Positions 6,294-14,368 of a stretch of DNA of 64,000 nucleotides are shown here, piece by piece. Source of the stretch: Synechococcus sp. UW140 (lineage in GTDB: Bacteria > Cyanobacteriota > Cyanobacteriia > PCC-6307 > Cyanobiaceae); NCBI RefSeq assembly GCF_900474295.1, contig NZ_UCOB01000004.1, positions 1 through 64,000 on the forward strand. The letters are read 5' to 3'. The stretch's first letter is position 1, and each line of letters starts with the position of its first letter. The position numbers were made by a program, and so were the translations under genes. Below the pieces are notes generated by a model. It worked only from the letters and a program-made list of their open reading frames with translations, was not told the origin of the DNA and ran no database searches.

Positions 6294-6434
6294 GTGACAA
6301 AGCTCGGCGAAATTCAGCTTAAGCGGATTCAGCAGCTCAACCCTGCAAATAGTTCCTATCTGATTGATCTTGAATGGTTTGCTCTTCCTTTGTGGGATCC
6401 AATGACTGCTGATCAAGGTCATTGCTTGTGTTGA
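6294..6434 (+). CDS. Possible 46-residue peptide
   Basis: A short frame from GTG 6294 to TGA 6432-6434. The translation (TKLGEIQLKRIQQLNP then LIDLEWFALPLWDP, ending GHCLC) has a protein-like composition and a C-terminal CxC. There is no ribosome site or recognised family. It lies in the otherwise gene-poor stretch 6000-6576, where apart from two hairpins I see nothing else. Confidence 0.25.
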   Translation: MTKLGEIQLKRIQQLNPANSSYLIDLEWFALPLWDPMTADQGHCLC

Positions 6435-6576
6435 TTGGTGTGAGTTGATTTGCTGTATTTTGTTCGTGTTGATCTTGGTGAATGGTGTTATTCTGTTCGC
6501 CAAAACTTATCATGATTTTGAGTCAATGCCCTGATTCAGCCGCACAGGGTTTATGGAGTAATACCTTATTGTCTCT

Positions 6577-6903
6577 TTATCGATCCCAGATGCTGGTGCA
6601 GTTCTCCTTTTCGTATTGACGCCTATTTTCTCTAAAACTTAATTCCTGTTTGGCAAGTTGCTGACTCGCTGCTTCGACCACCTGCTCGTCATCGTTGGAG
6701 GAGATGATGAAACGGTTGATCGCCATGCTTCTTCCAAGCCTGCTCTGAGCAGCTTTGATCAGATCACAATGATTGGTGTCATTACTGTGGCTCGCTACTG
6801 GCACGACGATGGCTCCCAGTACAAGCAGTGCTGCAGTGATGGCTGTACGTCTCCCTTCGGCTGGATCAATACTGGAACTTGAATTCACGTTGGCTTGTCT
6901 CAT
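6577..6903 (-). CDS. Exported or membrane-anchored protein, unknown
   Basis: A 108-residue protein with ATG at 6903 and a good ribosome site (GGAGG, 7 bases upstream). An N-terminal hydrophilic stretch precedes a hydrophobic segment (AITAALLVLGAIVVPVA, about residues 21-37) that may be a late signal peptide or a single anchor. The rest is polar and helical (NHCDLIKAAQSRLG, EQVVEAASQQLAKQELSFRE) and holds two Cys. No family is recognised. The ribosome site and signal-like segment make it a probable gene. Confidence 0.6.
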   Translation of the reverse strand: MRQANVNSSSSIDPAEGRRTAITAALLVLGAIVVPVASHSNDTNHCDLIKAAQSRLGRSMAINRFIISSNDDEQVVEAASQQLAKQELSFRENRRQYEKENCTSIWDR

Positions 6904-7027
6904 TCGATGGCCTCCAGTGTCGTTCTTGTTAGCAGCAATCTCTGCCAGTTTTAGTTCTGCAATGGCTCACATGTTGATCACTCTTAATCCCTAAGCCTTT
7001 CACTTTGTGGTTTCATCTGACTCAACA

Positions 7028-7258
7028 TCACTTGTTGTGAACACCAACGCAGGGATCCTGTGCTCGGCCTGAGGGTAAATCTTCATCATCAATCATCCCA
7101 CTCAGAAACAGTTCGCACAATTCTGCGGGATTTCGGCTTTTGACCCAGCCCTCGAAGCCGTCATCGTCAAAGGCTCTCGCAGACGTTTGTGACAACCCTG
7201 AAGCAAGAAGCCCGAGACAAAACAGCAATGCAGCTCGTTGCATTTGGGTTTTTTGCAT
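7028..7258 (-). CDS. Small secreted protein behind a poly-G tract
   Basis: A 76-residue protein if started at ATG 7258: signal peptide (MQRAALLFCLGLLASGLSQ... ending ARA), then an acidic mature part (FDDDGFEGWVKSRNPAEL, CELFLSG, DDEDLP, DPCVG) with two Cys. The frame is open upstream through a run of 20 C (plus strand 7292-7311), read as Gly codons, to a start at 7342. I prefer 7258 because the signal peptide begins there. The homopolymer is then 33 bases upstream of the start, where length changes could alter expression. Confidence 0.6.
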   Translation of the reverse strand: MQKTQMQRAALLFCLGLLASGLSQTSARAFDDDGFEGWVKSRNPAELCELFLSGMIDDEDLPSGRAQDPCVGVHNK

Positions 7259-7291
7259 CACTAGCTCATGTCTAGCAATCCTTCCCGCTCT

Positions 7292-7311
7292 CCCCCCCCC
7301 CCCCCCCCCCC
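7292..7311. repeat. Homopolymer of 20 C
   Basis: Twenty consecutive C on the plus strand (G on the minus strand) directly upstream of, or within the 5' part of, the secreted-protein gene at 7028-7258. Tracts of this length are unstable in replication and also error-prone in sequencing. Confidence 0.9.
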
Positions 7312-7555
7312 AGCTCAAGCTGGTCTTCACCTCGACGCGCATCAGGGGGCGTCAGTAATGTCAGTCACGGATTTGGGATCAATTGGAGCCTCACTGCGAG
7401 CATGACCATCGATTTGATCTAATGTCCTGAACAGGGCCTCTCCGTTGTGTGCTTTTCGCTTCAGATTGTGCTGTTGTTTCTGTTTCCATACTTGTCATGC
7501 CTTTCGTCGAAACCACAAATGGGTGTCTAACATTTGACATGCATTGCACTGGATC

Positions 7556-7717
7556 ATGATCAGTACTGTTGCCTTCATGCTCGGTGAGCTTGAAATCAGC
7601 AATGTCACCGTGCTGTTTCTGGCGGTTGTTTCGCTTGTCTTTGTTGGCAGCTTTGCTGTTGTGTCTTGGCAGACAGGTGAATTGATTAAACCACCAAAAG
7701 ATGACCAAATGGATTGA
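7556..7717 (+). CDS. Small single-span membrane protein
   Basis: A 53-residue frame from ATG 7556 to TGA 7715-7717. After a short acidic start (ISTVAFMLGELEISN) comes a strong membrane segment (VTVLFLAVVSLVFVGSFAVV, residues 17-36), then a polar cytoplasmic-looking tail (SWQTGELIKPPKDDQMD). This layout resembles the many short single-span proteins of picocyanobacteria, including photosystem-associated ones, but I cannot match it to a named family. No strong ribosome site. Confidence 0.55.
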   Translation: MISTVAFMLGELEISNVTVLFLAVVSLVFVGSFAVVSWQTGELIKPPKDDQMD

Positions 7718-7861
7718 TTCCATAGGTGATTTCATATTGGTAAAATATGCCACTAGCTATTAATGCGCTCTTGTCTCCCTGATTCTGTACGATACCTCTT
7801 TTGTGCAAATAAGCTTTTGGTGCGACAAGGGCGATCTCCTGATCGCCCAGCTATCAGCCAC

Positions 7862-8155
7862 TTAATCATTCAGCTCTTCGGTTATGGTTAGGCTTAGTTC
7901 GGAGTAAGGCGTTCTGAGTTTGATGAGCTCTTGGTATTCCTCAGATTCATAAGCATCGATTGCGTTTTCTTTTGAGTCAAATTCTACAATCACGTTCACC
8001 GTACCTGGGCTACCTTCTCTTACGTCACTGCTAAGGTCTCGGATCAAAATCCTTGCATTGACTGTCGCTAGCCAAGCTGTGAACTTGCTGATGTAGGGCA
8101 CCATGCCCAGCGGAGTGTGAATTGTACCGGTGCACACCCAATACCCTTTCGGCAT
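7862..8155 (-). CDS. DUF1330-like protein (dimeric alpha-beta barrel)
   Basis: A 97-residue protein: MPKGYWVCTGTIHTPLGM, a central helix (YISKFTAWLATVNARIL) and NVIVEFDSKENAIDAYESEEYQEL, typical of DUF1330, a ferredoxin-like fold that forms dimers. In this family the FxSxxxAxxxYxSxEYQ pattern near the C-terminus is well conserved. The biochemical role is not established. It ends in an acidic tail (ITEELND). Confidence 0.8.
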   Translation of the reverse strand: MPKGYWVCTGTIHTPLGMVPYISKFTAWLATVNARILIRDLSSDVREGSPGTVNVIVEFDSKENAIDAYESEEYQELIKLRTPYSELSLTITEELND

Positions 8156-8244
8156 GAATCAAGCTTGAAAACCTGACCTTCTCACAGATTTGCTGACTTG
8201 TCTTGCCCCTTGTTGCAGATACCAATGATGCCTCAATTGCCTTT

Positions 8245-8457
8245 TCAGCCTAAACGCTGTATGCCGCTGTTCATCATCTCTGTGTAAGTCATGGCCCGGG
8301 CTGCTTTCAGCCTGTCGTCTCCTTCTGGCTGCGCTAGAGCCTTCTCCTCTTCGGAGCGCATCTCGATTTCCATTCCCTCGGGTTTCTTCCCCGTCATCTC
8401 GTTGGAGCGCCCATCTCCCACTGGCTTGTTCTTTCCCTGATCTTGATCCTGACTCAC
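8245..8457 (-). CDS. Hypothetical polar protein
   Basis: A 70-residue, highly charged protein. GTG start at 8457 overlaps the stop of the upstream frame as GTGA, a typical coupled arrangement. The sequence is low in hydrophobics (MSQDQDQGKNKPVGDG, EIEMRSEEEKALAQ) and ends MTYTEMMNSGIQRLG. No family is recognised; probably disordered with one helix. Confidence 0.4.
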   Translation of the reverse strand: MSQDQDQGKNKPVGDGRSNEMTGKKPEGMEIEMRSEEEKALAQPEGDDRLKAARAMTYTEMMNSGIQRLG

Positions 8458-8684
8458 CTTCGCCTCACTGTTGGCATCCGATTCTTGTAGTGTGCCGGAC
8501 TGATCGGGATTTGGCCTTTTCTGGGTCTGTTTTTCAACCTTCTTTGCGCCATCTCATGCTCCCAATGCTGGTTAACGGCACTGAGGACCAGATTTGAGCA
8601 TTGATACGGGCTCTCATTTCTATGTTTCAAGCCTTGCATTGCCTCGTTTGTCTCCTTCTTGGCTTCCTCGGTCATGACGATCAT
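8454..8684 (-). CDS. Hypothetical basic protein
   Basis: A 76-residue protein starting at ATG 8684 with a fair ribosome site (CAGGA). It starts helical (MTEEAKKETNEAMQGLKH) and ends very basic (RRLKNRPRKGQ, RMPTVRRR), so it could contact nucleic acid. The frame stays open for about 47 polar codons upstream without any start codon. It overlaps the next gene by four bases (GTGA). Not recognised. Confidence 0.4.
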   Translation of the reverse strand: MIVMTEEAKKETNEAMQGLKHRNESPYQCSNLVLSAVNQHWEHEMAQRRLKNRPRKGQIPISPAHYKNRMPTVRRR

Positions 8685-9008
8685 TCGTTCCTGCGAGACT
8701 CCGTTTCTTGTTGGCTTGTCAGCCCTTTCGTTGTCTTGGGCGACGTTGTTCTGTCTTGCTTCGCGTTGGTTATCCCTTTTACTCTTAGGGTCTTCAATCG
8801 TCCTAGTGCCTCCCTGGGGACCTATCTATCGTGTTTGAACGTGTATTGACTGTCGATTTCGTCAAGCACAATTGCGCTCTGCTTGTTGCTTTTATCTGTA
8901 TCATGGATCACAGTTTTTACTCAACTTCATCGATGCGCGAAGTTCGGTAAAGATGCTCCTCGCTCTATTGGCTTTGAATTTAGGTTCTGTGAACTGAATT
9001 CCATCACC
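8685..9008. other. 324-base stretch without a firm gene
   Basis: The minus strand stays open here in frame with the gene at 8454 but lacks start codons. I see no RNA gene, repeat or terminator. Confidence 0.5.
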
Positions 9009-9173
9009 ATGTACAAAATTGGCCAAATAGCCCGTAAGAAGCAAAATGCTCATCTTGAACATTTAGCGCGTGAAGCGGAGCATCGAGCTAATCAGGCAAG
9101 GGAAGATTATTTTCAGGAGCGCTATCGCTCAGTCGCAAACGAGGTGCAGGCATTTAGTGACTGCCTGGATTGA
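9009..9173 (+). CDS. Small coiled-coil-like protein
   Basis: A 54-residue frame starting at ATG 9009 (MYKIGQIARKKQNAHLEHLA); the frame is open upstream to 8883 but that part looks non-coding. Nearly the whole peptide is one long charged helix with heptad-like spacing (HLEHLAREAEHRANQAREDY, ERYRSVANEVQAF). No family is recognised and no ribosome site is visible. Confidence 0.45.
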   Translation: MYKIGQIARKKQNAHLEHLAREAEHRANQAREDYFQERYRSVANEVQAFSDCLD

Positions 9174-9531
9174 TTCCAGTTTAAGCCTCTATTCGCAACG
9201 TCTCTCTCCGTCTCATCATTGGTGTTTGTGGAGCTTGTCGTTCTCTGCATACCTGGAACCGCCAATATTTGTGCTTCCCTCTCTTGTGTCTTGCAACCCT
9301 TGACCTGCGTTGGCTGGGCACCCTTTCGACTCTCCATGGCGGCGCTCGTTATTCTCTGCGCCCTTCTCCTTCATCCAGCCTTGCGTGCGCTGTTGCGTTG
9401 GTCTCTGTCAGCGCACTCCCTTTGCTCTGCATCCCTAATCGCCGCCATTCCGATTGTTTCCTTTCATCTCAGGCGAGCATTTTTGATCCGTCCACTTTGT
9501 GTGAATACTTAGGGCTAGGCCTTCTTATTCA
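9174..9531. other. 358-base stretch without a firm gene
   Basis: Pyrimidine-rich on the plus strand. A hydrophobic frame at 9219-9512 starts at TTG and looks like translated non-coding DNA. No RNA gene or hairpin seen. Confidence 0.5.
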
Positions 9532-10533
9532 ATGTCGATAGACTTGGCTCGATTTGTTGTAGGGGTTTTAATGTTTTTAGTTCATAACTCGCCAGAGCAG
9601 GCTTCTCTTCTCGCCTCAGCACTGGTGCAGGTGCATCGTCCTGACGGTGTTTGGTATGCCCCTTCCCAAGCTGACTTGGCGCATTCGTTGTTTCTGAAGC
9701 TTCTCGGTGCCGAGATTGACTTCAATTCTCATCCTGGTCTTGCTCCAGCTTTTGTCACTACAAGTTTGAACACTCCTGGCGAGCGACAGGAGTTACTCGA
9801 GCTTCTCATCGCTTTTGAGATGCTTTGCAACCCCATCCCTGCAGCATTGGCTGATGATATTGACACCTGGTCTGAAACCCTTGACGTTCAAAGTGACTGT
9901 CTCTTGATGTCACGAGACTTGGCCCGTAATGCGATCGCGCAGGCGACCTCTGATTTTTATCGATTAAATTGGATTGGCAAGGGTGATCATCAGGATGATC
10001 CTGCCTTTCAGCACCTTGTGCAACAGTATGGTGATCATGCCTATGGGTTGTGTGTTGAAGCAGACTCAGAAGAGTTTTCTAAATGGAATCAACTTCAGTT
10101 TTTGCCTCCATACAGTCTTGGTAGAAGTCTCTGGGAGTTCTACCAAGCCAGAGGTTTTAAGCTTCCTGGTGAGCTTGGAGCTGGTAACGCTGCACTGGCA
10201 CATCATGATTGGATTCATTTGATTGCCGGTTACGACACCACTCCAATTGGTGAGTTGGAGGTGACATCGTTCATGGCCTCCTCCAGTGCCTCGCCTGGAG
10301 CAACGCTTGGATTTATAGGTGCAATTTCTATCTTGGAGACTGGTCTTCTTCATAGTTTTTATGGTGCCGACAAGTTTGGCTTGGCCCTTTCCTCTGGTGA
10401 TGGAATTTCCAGAGTCGCAAGCGCCATTCAGCGAGGTAAAGCCTGCCTTGTTGATCCCTTGATCGATTTTGACTACTTCGCAATCGCTGATCTGCCTCTG
10501 CTCGATATTCGCAATCAGTGGTGGGCTGTCTAG
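9532..10533 (+). CDS. Coq4-like protein with HDxxHx11E motif
   Basis: A 333-residue protein. The C-terminal half contains HHDWIHLIAG...GE: His 225, Asp 226, His 229 and Glu 241 fit the HDxxHx(11)E metal-binding signature of Coq4, a family needed for ubiquinone biosynthesis in mitochondria and some bacteria. The N-terminal half (residues 1-190) is helical and not recognised. Cyanobacteria make plastoquinone, not ubiquinone, so the role here is open: lipid or quinone binding, or oxidative chemistry on an isoprenoid, are inferences. It stands alone between gene-poor stretches. An internal ATG at codon 14 is an alternative start. Confidence 0.6.
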   Translation: MSIDLARFVVGVLMFLVHNSPEQASLLASALVQVHRPDGVWYAPSQADLAHSLFLKLLGAEIDFNSHPGLAPAFVTTSLNTPGERQELLELLIAFEMLCNPIPAALADDIDTWSETLDVQSDCLLMSRDLARNAIAQATSDFYRLNWIGKGDHQDDPAFQHLVQQYGDHAYGLCVEADSEEFSKWNQLQFLPPYSLGRSLWEFYQARGFKLPGELGAGNAALAHHDWIHLIAGYDTTPIGELEVTSFMASSSASPGATLGFIGAISILETGLLHSFYGADKFGLALSSGDGISRVASAIQRGKACLVDPLIDFDYFAIADLPLLDIRNQWWAV

Positions 10534-11076
10534 CGATCACAGCATTTGCGCCTTGTCGCGAGATTGAATCTTTCCCCCAGCCCCTGCTCCTTCATTCTTA
10601 TTTGAATGGCTGCACTGCAACGGTGTCCCAATGTTCCCATCTTGATGGGGCAATTCCGACCTGATTCATGGTTTCTGCAATTGTTTCGCTTCACGGATAC
10701 GTTTCACGCTTCTGTCGTGCTGGCCTTTTCCTCCCTAGCCCACCTTTTCTGGTTGGTCATGATCTGGCCGTTGTTTTGTCTCAGGCTGGCTCCTGCAAGC
10801 GAATCTTTGTTTGGGCTCTCGACGTCAGCACATGCTGTGGTGATCGCTACTCCTTGACTAATGGTGCTGTCCAGGAATGGTCGACTAAATCTGTTGATCG
10901 TTTATTTGTCACGAGTGACGCCCATGTGTGATTGCTCTTCAGATTGGCTCAGATCCGTACCAGAACTTCTGGTTGTGAGCACGATCACGCCAACCATTGA
11001 TCTAAGTCATCCCTGCTCAATGGCTTGAACCAGAAACTAGGCACCTCGGGGTTTCAACCTCATCGTGCTGCGAGCC
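10534..11076. other. 543-base stretch without a firm gene
   Basis: Two overlapping plus-strand frames (10606-10857, 10668-10931) have no ribosome site and no recognisable domain. No RNA gene is seen. Confidence 0.5.
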
Positions 11077-11400
11077 ATGCCTTCCAAGCCTGCCAGTCGA
11101 CACCTCGGCTTCGTCCTTTTTGGTGTCAGTGCATGTTTCGCTATTGCTGCCCCTGCTCTGGCCGCTGATGGTTGCGGAAGGTTCCATCGCTTTTCGTACC
11201 GCCTAGAACGTTGCGTCCTTCGTCGCGACGTGGGCCCCCGCCTGGTGCCGGCTGCTCCTCGTTATCGGCCTGGCTCTGTTCGCTTGGCCCCGACTTCCCC
11301 TCCTGGCATTCTTAATGGTCCGCCTGGGTATCGTCGCTATCGACTACCTGCGCGGCCCTTGATTCGTGTTCATTCGCCTTTGATGCGGATCTCGCTTTGA
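11077..11400 (+). CDS. Secreted basic Pro/Arg-rich protein
   Basis: A 107-residue protein from ATG 11077 (a GTG lies four codons upstream). Signal peptide: basic start (MPSKPASRHLG), hydrophobic core (FVLFGVSACFAIAAPA), cleavage near ALAAD. The mature part has two Cys (DGCGRFHRF, ERCVLRRDV) and is then rich in Pro, Arg and Tyr (PAAPRYRPG, PPGYRRYRLPARP). Its Cys layout loosely recalls the secreted protein at 5655. No family is recognised. Confidence 0.65.
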   Translation: MPSKPASRHLGFVLFGVSACFAIAAPALAADGCGRFHRFSYRLERCVLRRDVGPRLVPAAPRYRPGSVRLAPTSPPGILNGPPGYRRYRLPARPLIRVHSPLMRISL

Positions 11401-11920
11401 AATGTTGTTTGCAGGTCCAGTCGTCGCGGTTTCCCGTTCAGAGCCGATGGTTTGCGTCTCACTTGGGCTGTTCGTTGAGCGTGCTCGTCTCAACCTGCCC
11501 TAGTTCGTCTGATTCAGGCACTCTCGCTTGCGCTTCAGGTTGCTTCTCTCGGCTCAGAGCACCCATAAAAAACGGCCCCCCTCAGAGCCGTTATGTTTGC
11601 TCAGGAGCATTTCCCTGTTTCCAGTGTGTGTAACAACCCGAACATCCGCCAGGGGTGAATGACTCATTGCATGAGCTGACTCGCTGAGGTAAACGAAGCT
11701 GTTCCTTCTGCCGAGTCCATCTCGCTTTGCTTCTTCGTGGCCCTTGATTGCTGATGCGGCAGCCCCCCCTGGGGATTATTTTTCTATCGCCAATAATCGT
11801 GTTCTCTCTGATAGCCGATCAGGATTGGTTTTTCGTTTCCGAGGCAATTTTCTTGCACGCCATTGGCCTTCAGGTCTCTCCCCTCGCTGGCTTAGCGTTG
11901 AATCGAATCAGGCGTTTGCC
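11401..11920. other. 520-base stretch, only a terminator-like hairpin
   Basis: Apart from the hairpin at 11566-11592 I see no gene. The plus frame upstream of 11921 is open but looks non-coding. Confidence 0.5.
11566..11592 (-). terminator. Hairpin with U-run on the minus strand
   Basis: AACGGC (11571-11576) and GCCGTT (11587-11592) form the stem; the A-run at 11567-11572 becomes a U-run when read on the minus strand. No minus-strand gene is seen close upstream, so what it terminates (an antisense or small RNA, or readthrough) is unclear. Confidence 0.5.
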
Positions 11921-12151
11921 ATGACTGTTGCCTCTGCACCCAAGGCTCCAGTGTCTGAAGACACGCTCATTGATGCCTTGCGTGGTTGTGAGAACTTGCA
12001 GCAACTACTCCTGCTAAGAGATCAATTGGCCAAGGATCCTTCTAATCCTCAATTGTTCGACTGGGTCTGCTCCTTGCTTGTTCATCGCAGTGTTTCTCGT
12101 GGTCTTGCGGCCCGAGTTCTGCAGCAGCTTCATCATCATCCCTTGGCTTGA
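11921..12151 (+). CDS. Hypothetical helical protein
   Basis: A 76-residue protein from ATG 11921; the longer upstream frame looks non-coding. It is almost all helical (DTLIDALRGCENLQQLLLLR, LFDWVCSLLVHRSVSRGL, ARVLQQLHHHP) with two Cys. It converges with the large AAA+/ferredoxin gene and ends 40 bases from it. No known domain. Confidence 0.6.
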   Translation: MTVASAPKAPVSEDTLIDALRGCENLQQLLLLRDQLAKDPSNPQLFDWVCSLLVHRSVSRGLAARVLQQLHHHPLA

Positions 12152-12190
12152 GGATTTGCTCCCAAAGCGGGTTGCCGCCTTGGTGCACGA

Positions 12191-14299
12191 TCAGCTCCCA
12201 ACGAGCCATCTGCCGCAGCCCGCAACAGCGGTCAGCACCATGCAGGCTGCCAACCAAGCTTTGCGTTGGTTGCACAGCATTCGTCTCAGCACCACAACAC
12301 TGCCGAGAGCTCCCACTGTGACGACTGCACTCTGGCAGAACCGGATCACATGGGGATCAGCTTGCCAGTTTGGCAGCCCCAACGGAGGCAACGCCTGTAG
12401 GCCCTCCATGCTGACGGGTAGAAACATCCCCGCCTCCCTCATCCCTATCGGTAGATGGGAGGCCAGCAACAGTGCCCACAGCACTGGTAAGAAGCCATAG
12501 AGCGTGTGTTCTAGGCGTTGTTGGTTGATGATCATCCGGGCCATGAGATAAACCGCCGCCGGTAGGGCAAGGCTGAGGCATGCGATTGCTAACCGCGGTA
12601 GCAGAGGTCCACTTGTGATCGAGCTTGGCGTTAGACCAGTCCAGTCCCACAATTTCTGCCATTGCTGTAAGCAGATACTCCCGGTTAGGACCAAGACCAG
12701 GCCAGGTTCACCGTTGGGAATCACCATGTCGCGTTGAAGGTCGGCAGCAGGTGGCCGGATCGCTAGGCGTACGGACCGATGCGGACAGGCCTGTGCGCAG
12801 GTCATGCACAACACGCAATTGCGGTTATCGCGGAGATGGGCGGGATGGGTCCCAAGTGGGCAACCTGATGTCTGTAGTCCCTCCCCTTCAGCGGGCCCTC
12901 CTTTGAAACAGGCGTAACTGCTGCAATTTCCGCTGCAGACTCCGGCTTGGGCGCGTAATTCCAAAATGGACAATTTGGCGAACAGCCCGTTCATGCCACC
13001 GATTGGACAGAGATAACGGCACCAGAAGCGTTTTTCGAAGCGTATCGATCCGATCACGGCTCCTGCTGTGATTAGCAGCAACAGACAACTGCTGAGTTGC
13101 CCGTTCTGAGGCAAATCGCAGAGGCTTTCCCAGAGCAGGATGAGGGCAAATCCACCGGCCAGCCATCTTGAACCCCAGGCATCGTGATCACCACGTGGCC
13201 ATGGGGATGGGGTCCAGCCCAACCGCCGTGCCAGCTTCTGGCTTAGTTCACCCCAAACCATGAACGGGCAGAACGAACACCACAACCGGCCCACAACAGG
13301 AAAGCTGAGCAGAATCAGTGGCCACCACCAGGCCCAAAACAAATTGAGTGCTCCGTTGTGATCCCTGTCTTGGGGGCCAAACCACAACCAAAGATTGACC
13401 AGAACAAATAGCCAGCTCACGATTCCAAAGAGCAGGAGATTCCAGAGCTGAGGTGCGCGCATCCAGTTGCGCAACTTTGGTTTCCATGCCCACAGGTCAA
13501 ACCGTGAATGCTGTTGCCTTGGTGACGTCCAGAACACGTCCTCTGGCAACGCCTTCGGACTGTTGCCTTGGCGACGCACTTGCTGGAGTGCTCGCTCGAC
13601 CAACGCCTCGAGCTCGCGCAGATTGTTCGGAAAGTCATGGTTCTGCAGTTGTTTCACCACTGCAATCGGCAGCTTGGGTGGCTTCTTCCAGCCCAGGCGG
13701 CCACTCTGTTGTCGGATGCCGTAACGCAACCAATCTCCGAGATCCTGACGTCGTACCCGTAGTGGTGGCACTCGGATCAGCTGCGTAAGCGGTGACAACT
13801 CAGGGATGGCGCTTTCGGCGGTTATCAGCAGCCGTCCCCGAAAAGTCTGAGGTTTGCGCTCCAGCCCGGGAGATTGCCATCGGCCATTGGCTGCCATCTC
13901 CACAATCTTTTGGCGCACAGGCGCTTCGAGCTGTTCGAAGTTGTCGATGAGAAGACTGCCTTCGCCCACCAGCTCCAGAAGCGGGACCGGCTCATGGTCC
14001 CCTTGCCGCCCGAAGAGCTCACTGCCATCACTGCGCATCTGGGCCCCGTCCACGCGCAGCATCAGTTGATGCCTTCGTTTGGATCCAAAGTGAATCAGTG
14101 CTGCGAGGTTGTCTTTCTCAAGCCCCGGTTCACCCACCAGCAAAACTGCCTGGGGATGGCGATCCGTTGAGGCCTCATGTATCGCCTCCCTTAGTCGTCT
14201 TGCCTGCGGGCTATTGCCGACGACACCGCGGCGGGGCCTGGCCACTAAATAGGGGGCAAGCCGCTGAAGTGTTGCATTGCCTCCTGCACTGGTACTCAT
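12191..14299 (-). CDS. Degenerate sigma54-type AAA+ domain fused to membrane polyferredoxin
   Basis: A 702-residue protein. Residues 27-255 resemble the AAA+ domain of sigma54 activators, but Walker A is altered (GEPGLEKD, 56-63), Walker B ends in DN instead of DE (LLIDNFEQ), the GAFTGA loop after ELFG is missing, and there is no C-terminal HTH. Residues 285-445 are a NapH/NosR-like membrane part with two CxxxCP-type motifs (WCSFCPF at 340, WCRYLCPIGG at 427). Cys-rich motifs follow (CSGNCSSYAC, and CVLCMTCAQACP at 495-505), the latter a 4Fe-4S ferredoxin signature. Three to four more spans end the protein. A membrane electron-transfer role is likely; the AAA+ part is probably a scaffold or sensor, since cyanobacteria lack sigma54. 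Confidence 0.8.
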   Translation of the reverse strand: MSTSAGGNATLQRLAPYLVARPRRGVVGNSPQARRLREAIHEASTDRHPQAVLLVGEPGLEKDNLAALIHFGSKRRHQLMLRVDGAQMRSDGSELFGRQGDHEPVPLLELVGEGSLLIDNFEQLEAPVRQKIVEMAANGRWQSPGLERKPQTFRGRLLITAESAIPELSPLTQLIRVPPLRVRRQDLGDWLRYGIRQQSGRLGWKKPPKLPIAVVKQLQNHDFPNNLRELEALVERALQQVRRQGNSPKALPEDVFWTSPRQQHSRFDLWAWKPKLRNWMRAPQLWNLLLFGIVSWLFVLVNLWLWFGPQDRDHNGALNLFWAWWWPLILLSFPVVGRLWCSFCPFMVWGELSQKLARRLGWTPSPWPRGDHDAWGSRWLAGGFALILLWESLCDLPQNGQLSSCLLLLITAGAVIGSIRFEKRFWCRYLCPIGGMNGLFAKLSILELRAQAGVCSGNCSSYACFKGGPAEGEGLQTSGCPLGTHPAHLRDNRNCVLCMTCAQACPHRSVRLAIRPPAADLQRDMVIPNGEPGLVLVLTGSICLQQWQKLWDWTGLTPSSITSGPLLPRLAIACLSLALPAAVYLMARMIINQQRLEHTLYGFLPVLWALLLASHLPIGMREAGMFLPVSMEGLQALPPLGLPNWQADPHVIRFCQSAVVTVGALGSVVVLRRMLCNQRKAWLAACMVLTAVAGCGRWLVGS

Positions 14300-14368
14300 G
14301 ATTCAGCCTCGAATGGCCAGCTTTCGCATGTCATGGCTATGGAGTGAGTGGCAACCGCCATCTCCACC

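Noticed and set aside
6186-6503. 105-residue minus-strand frame
   Set aside because: Composition looks non-coding and no start signal is seen; the opposite strand has a slightly better short frame.
7391-7753. 120-residue minus-strand frame
   Set aside because: A better small membrane-protein frame lies on the plus strand at 7556-7717.
9219-9512. Hydrophobic 97-residue plus-strand frame
   Set aside because: TTG start, no ribosome site, and composition that fits pyrimidine-rich non-coding DNA.
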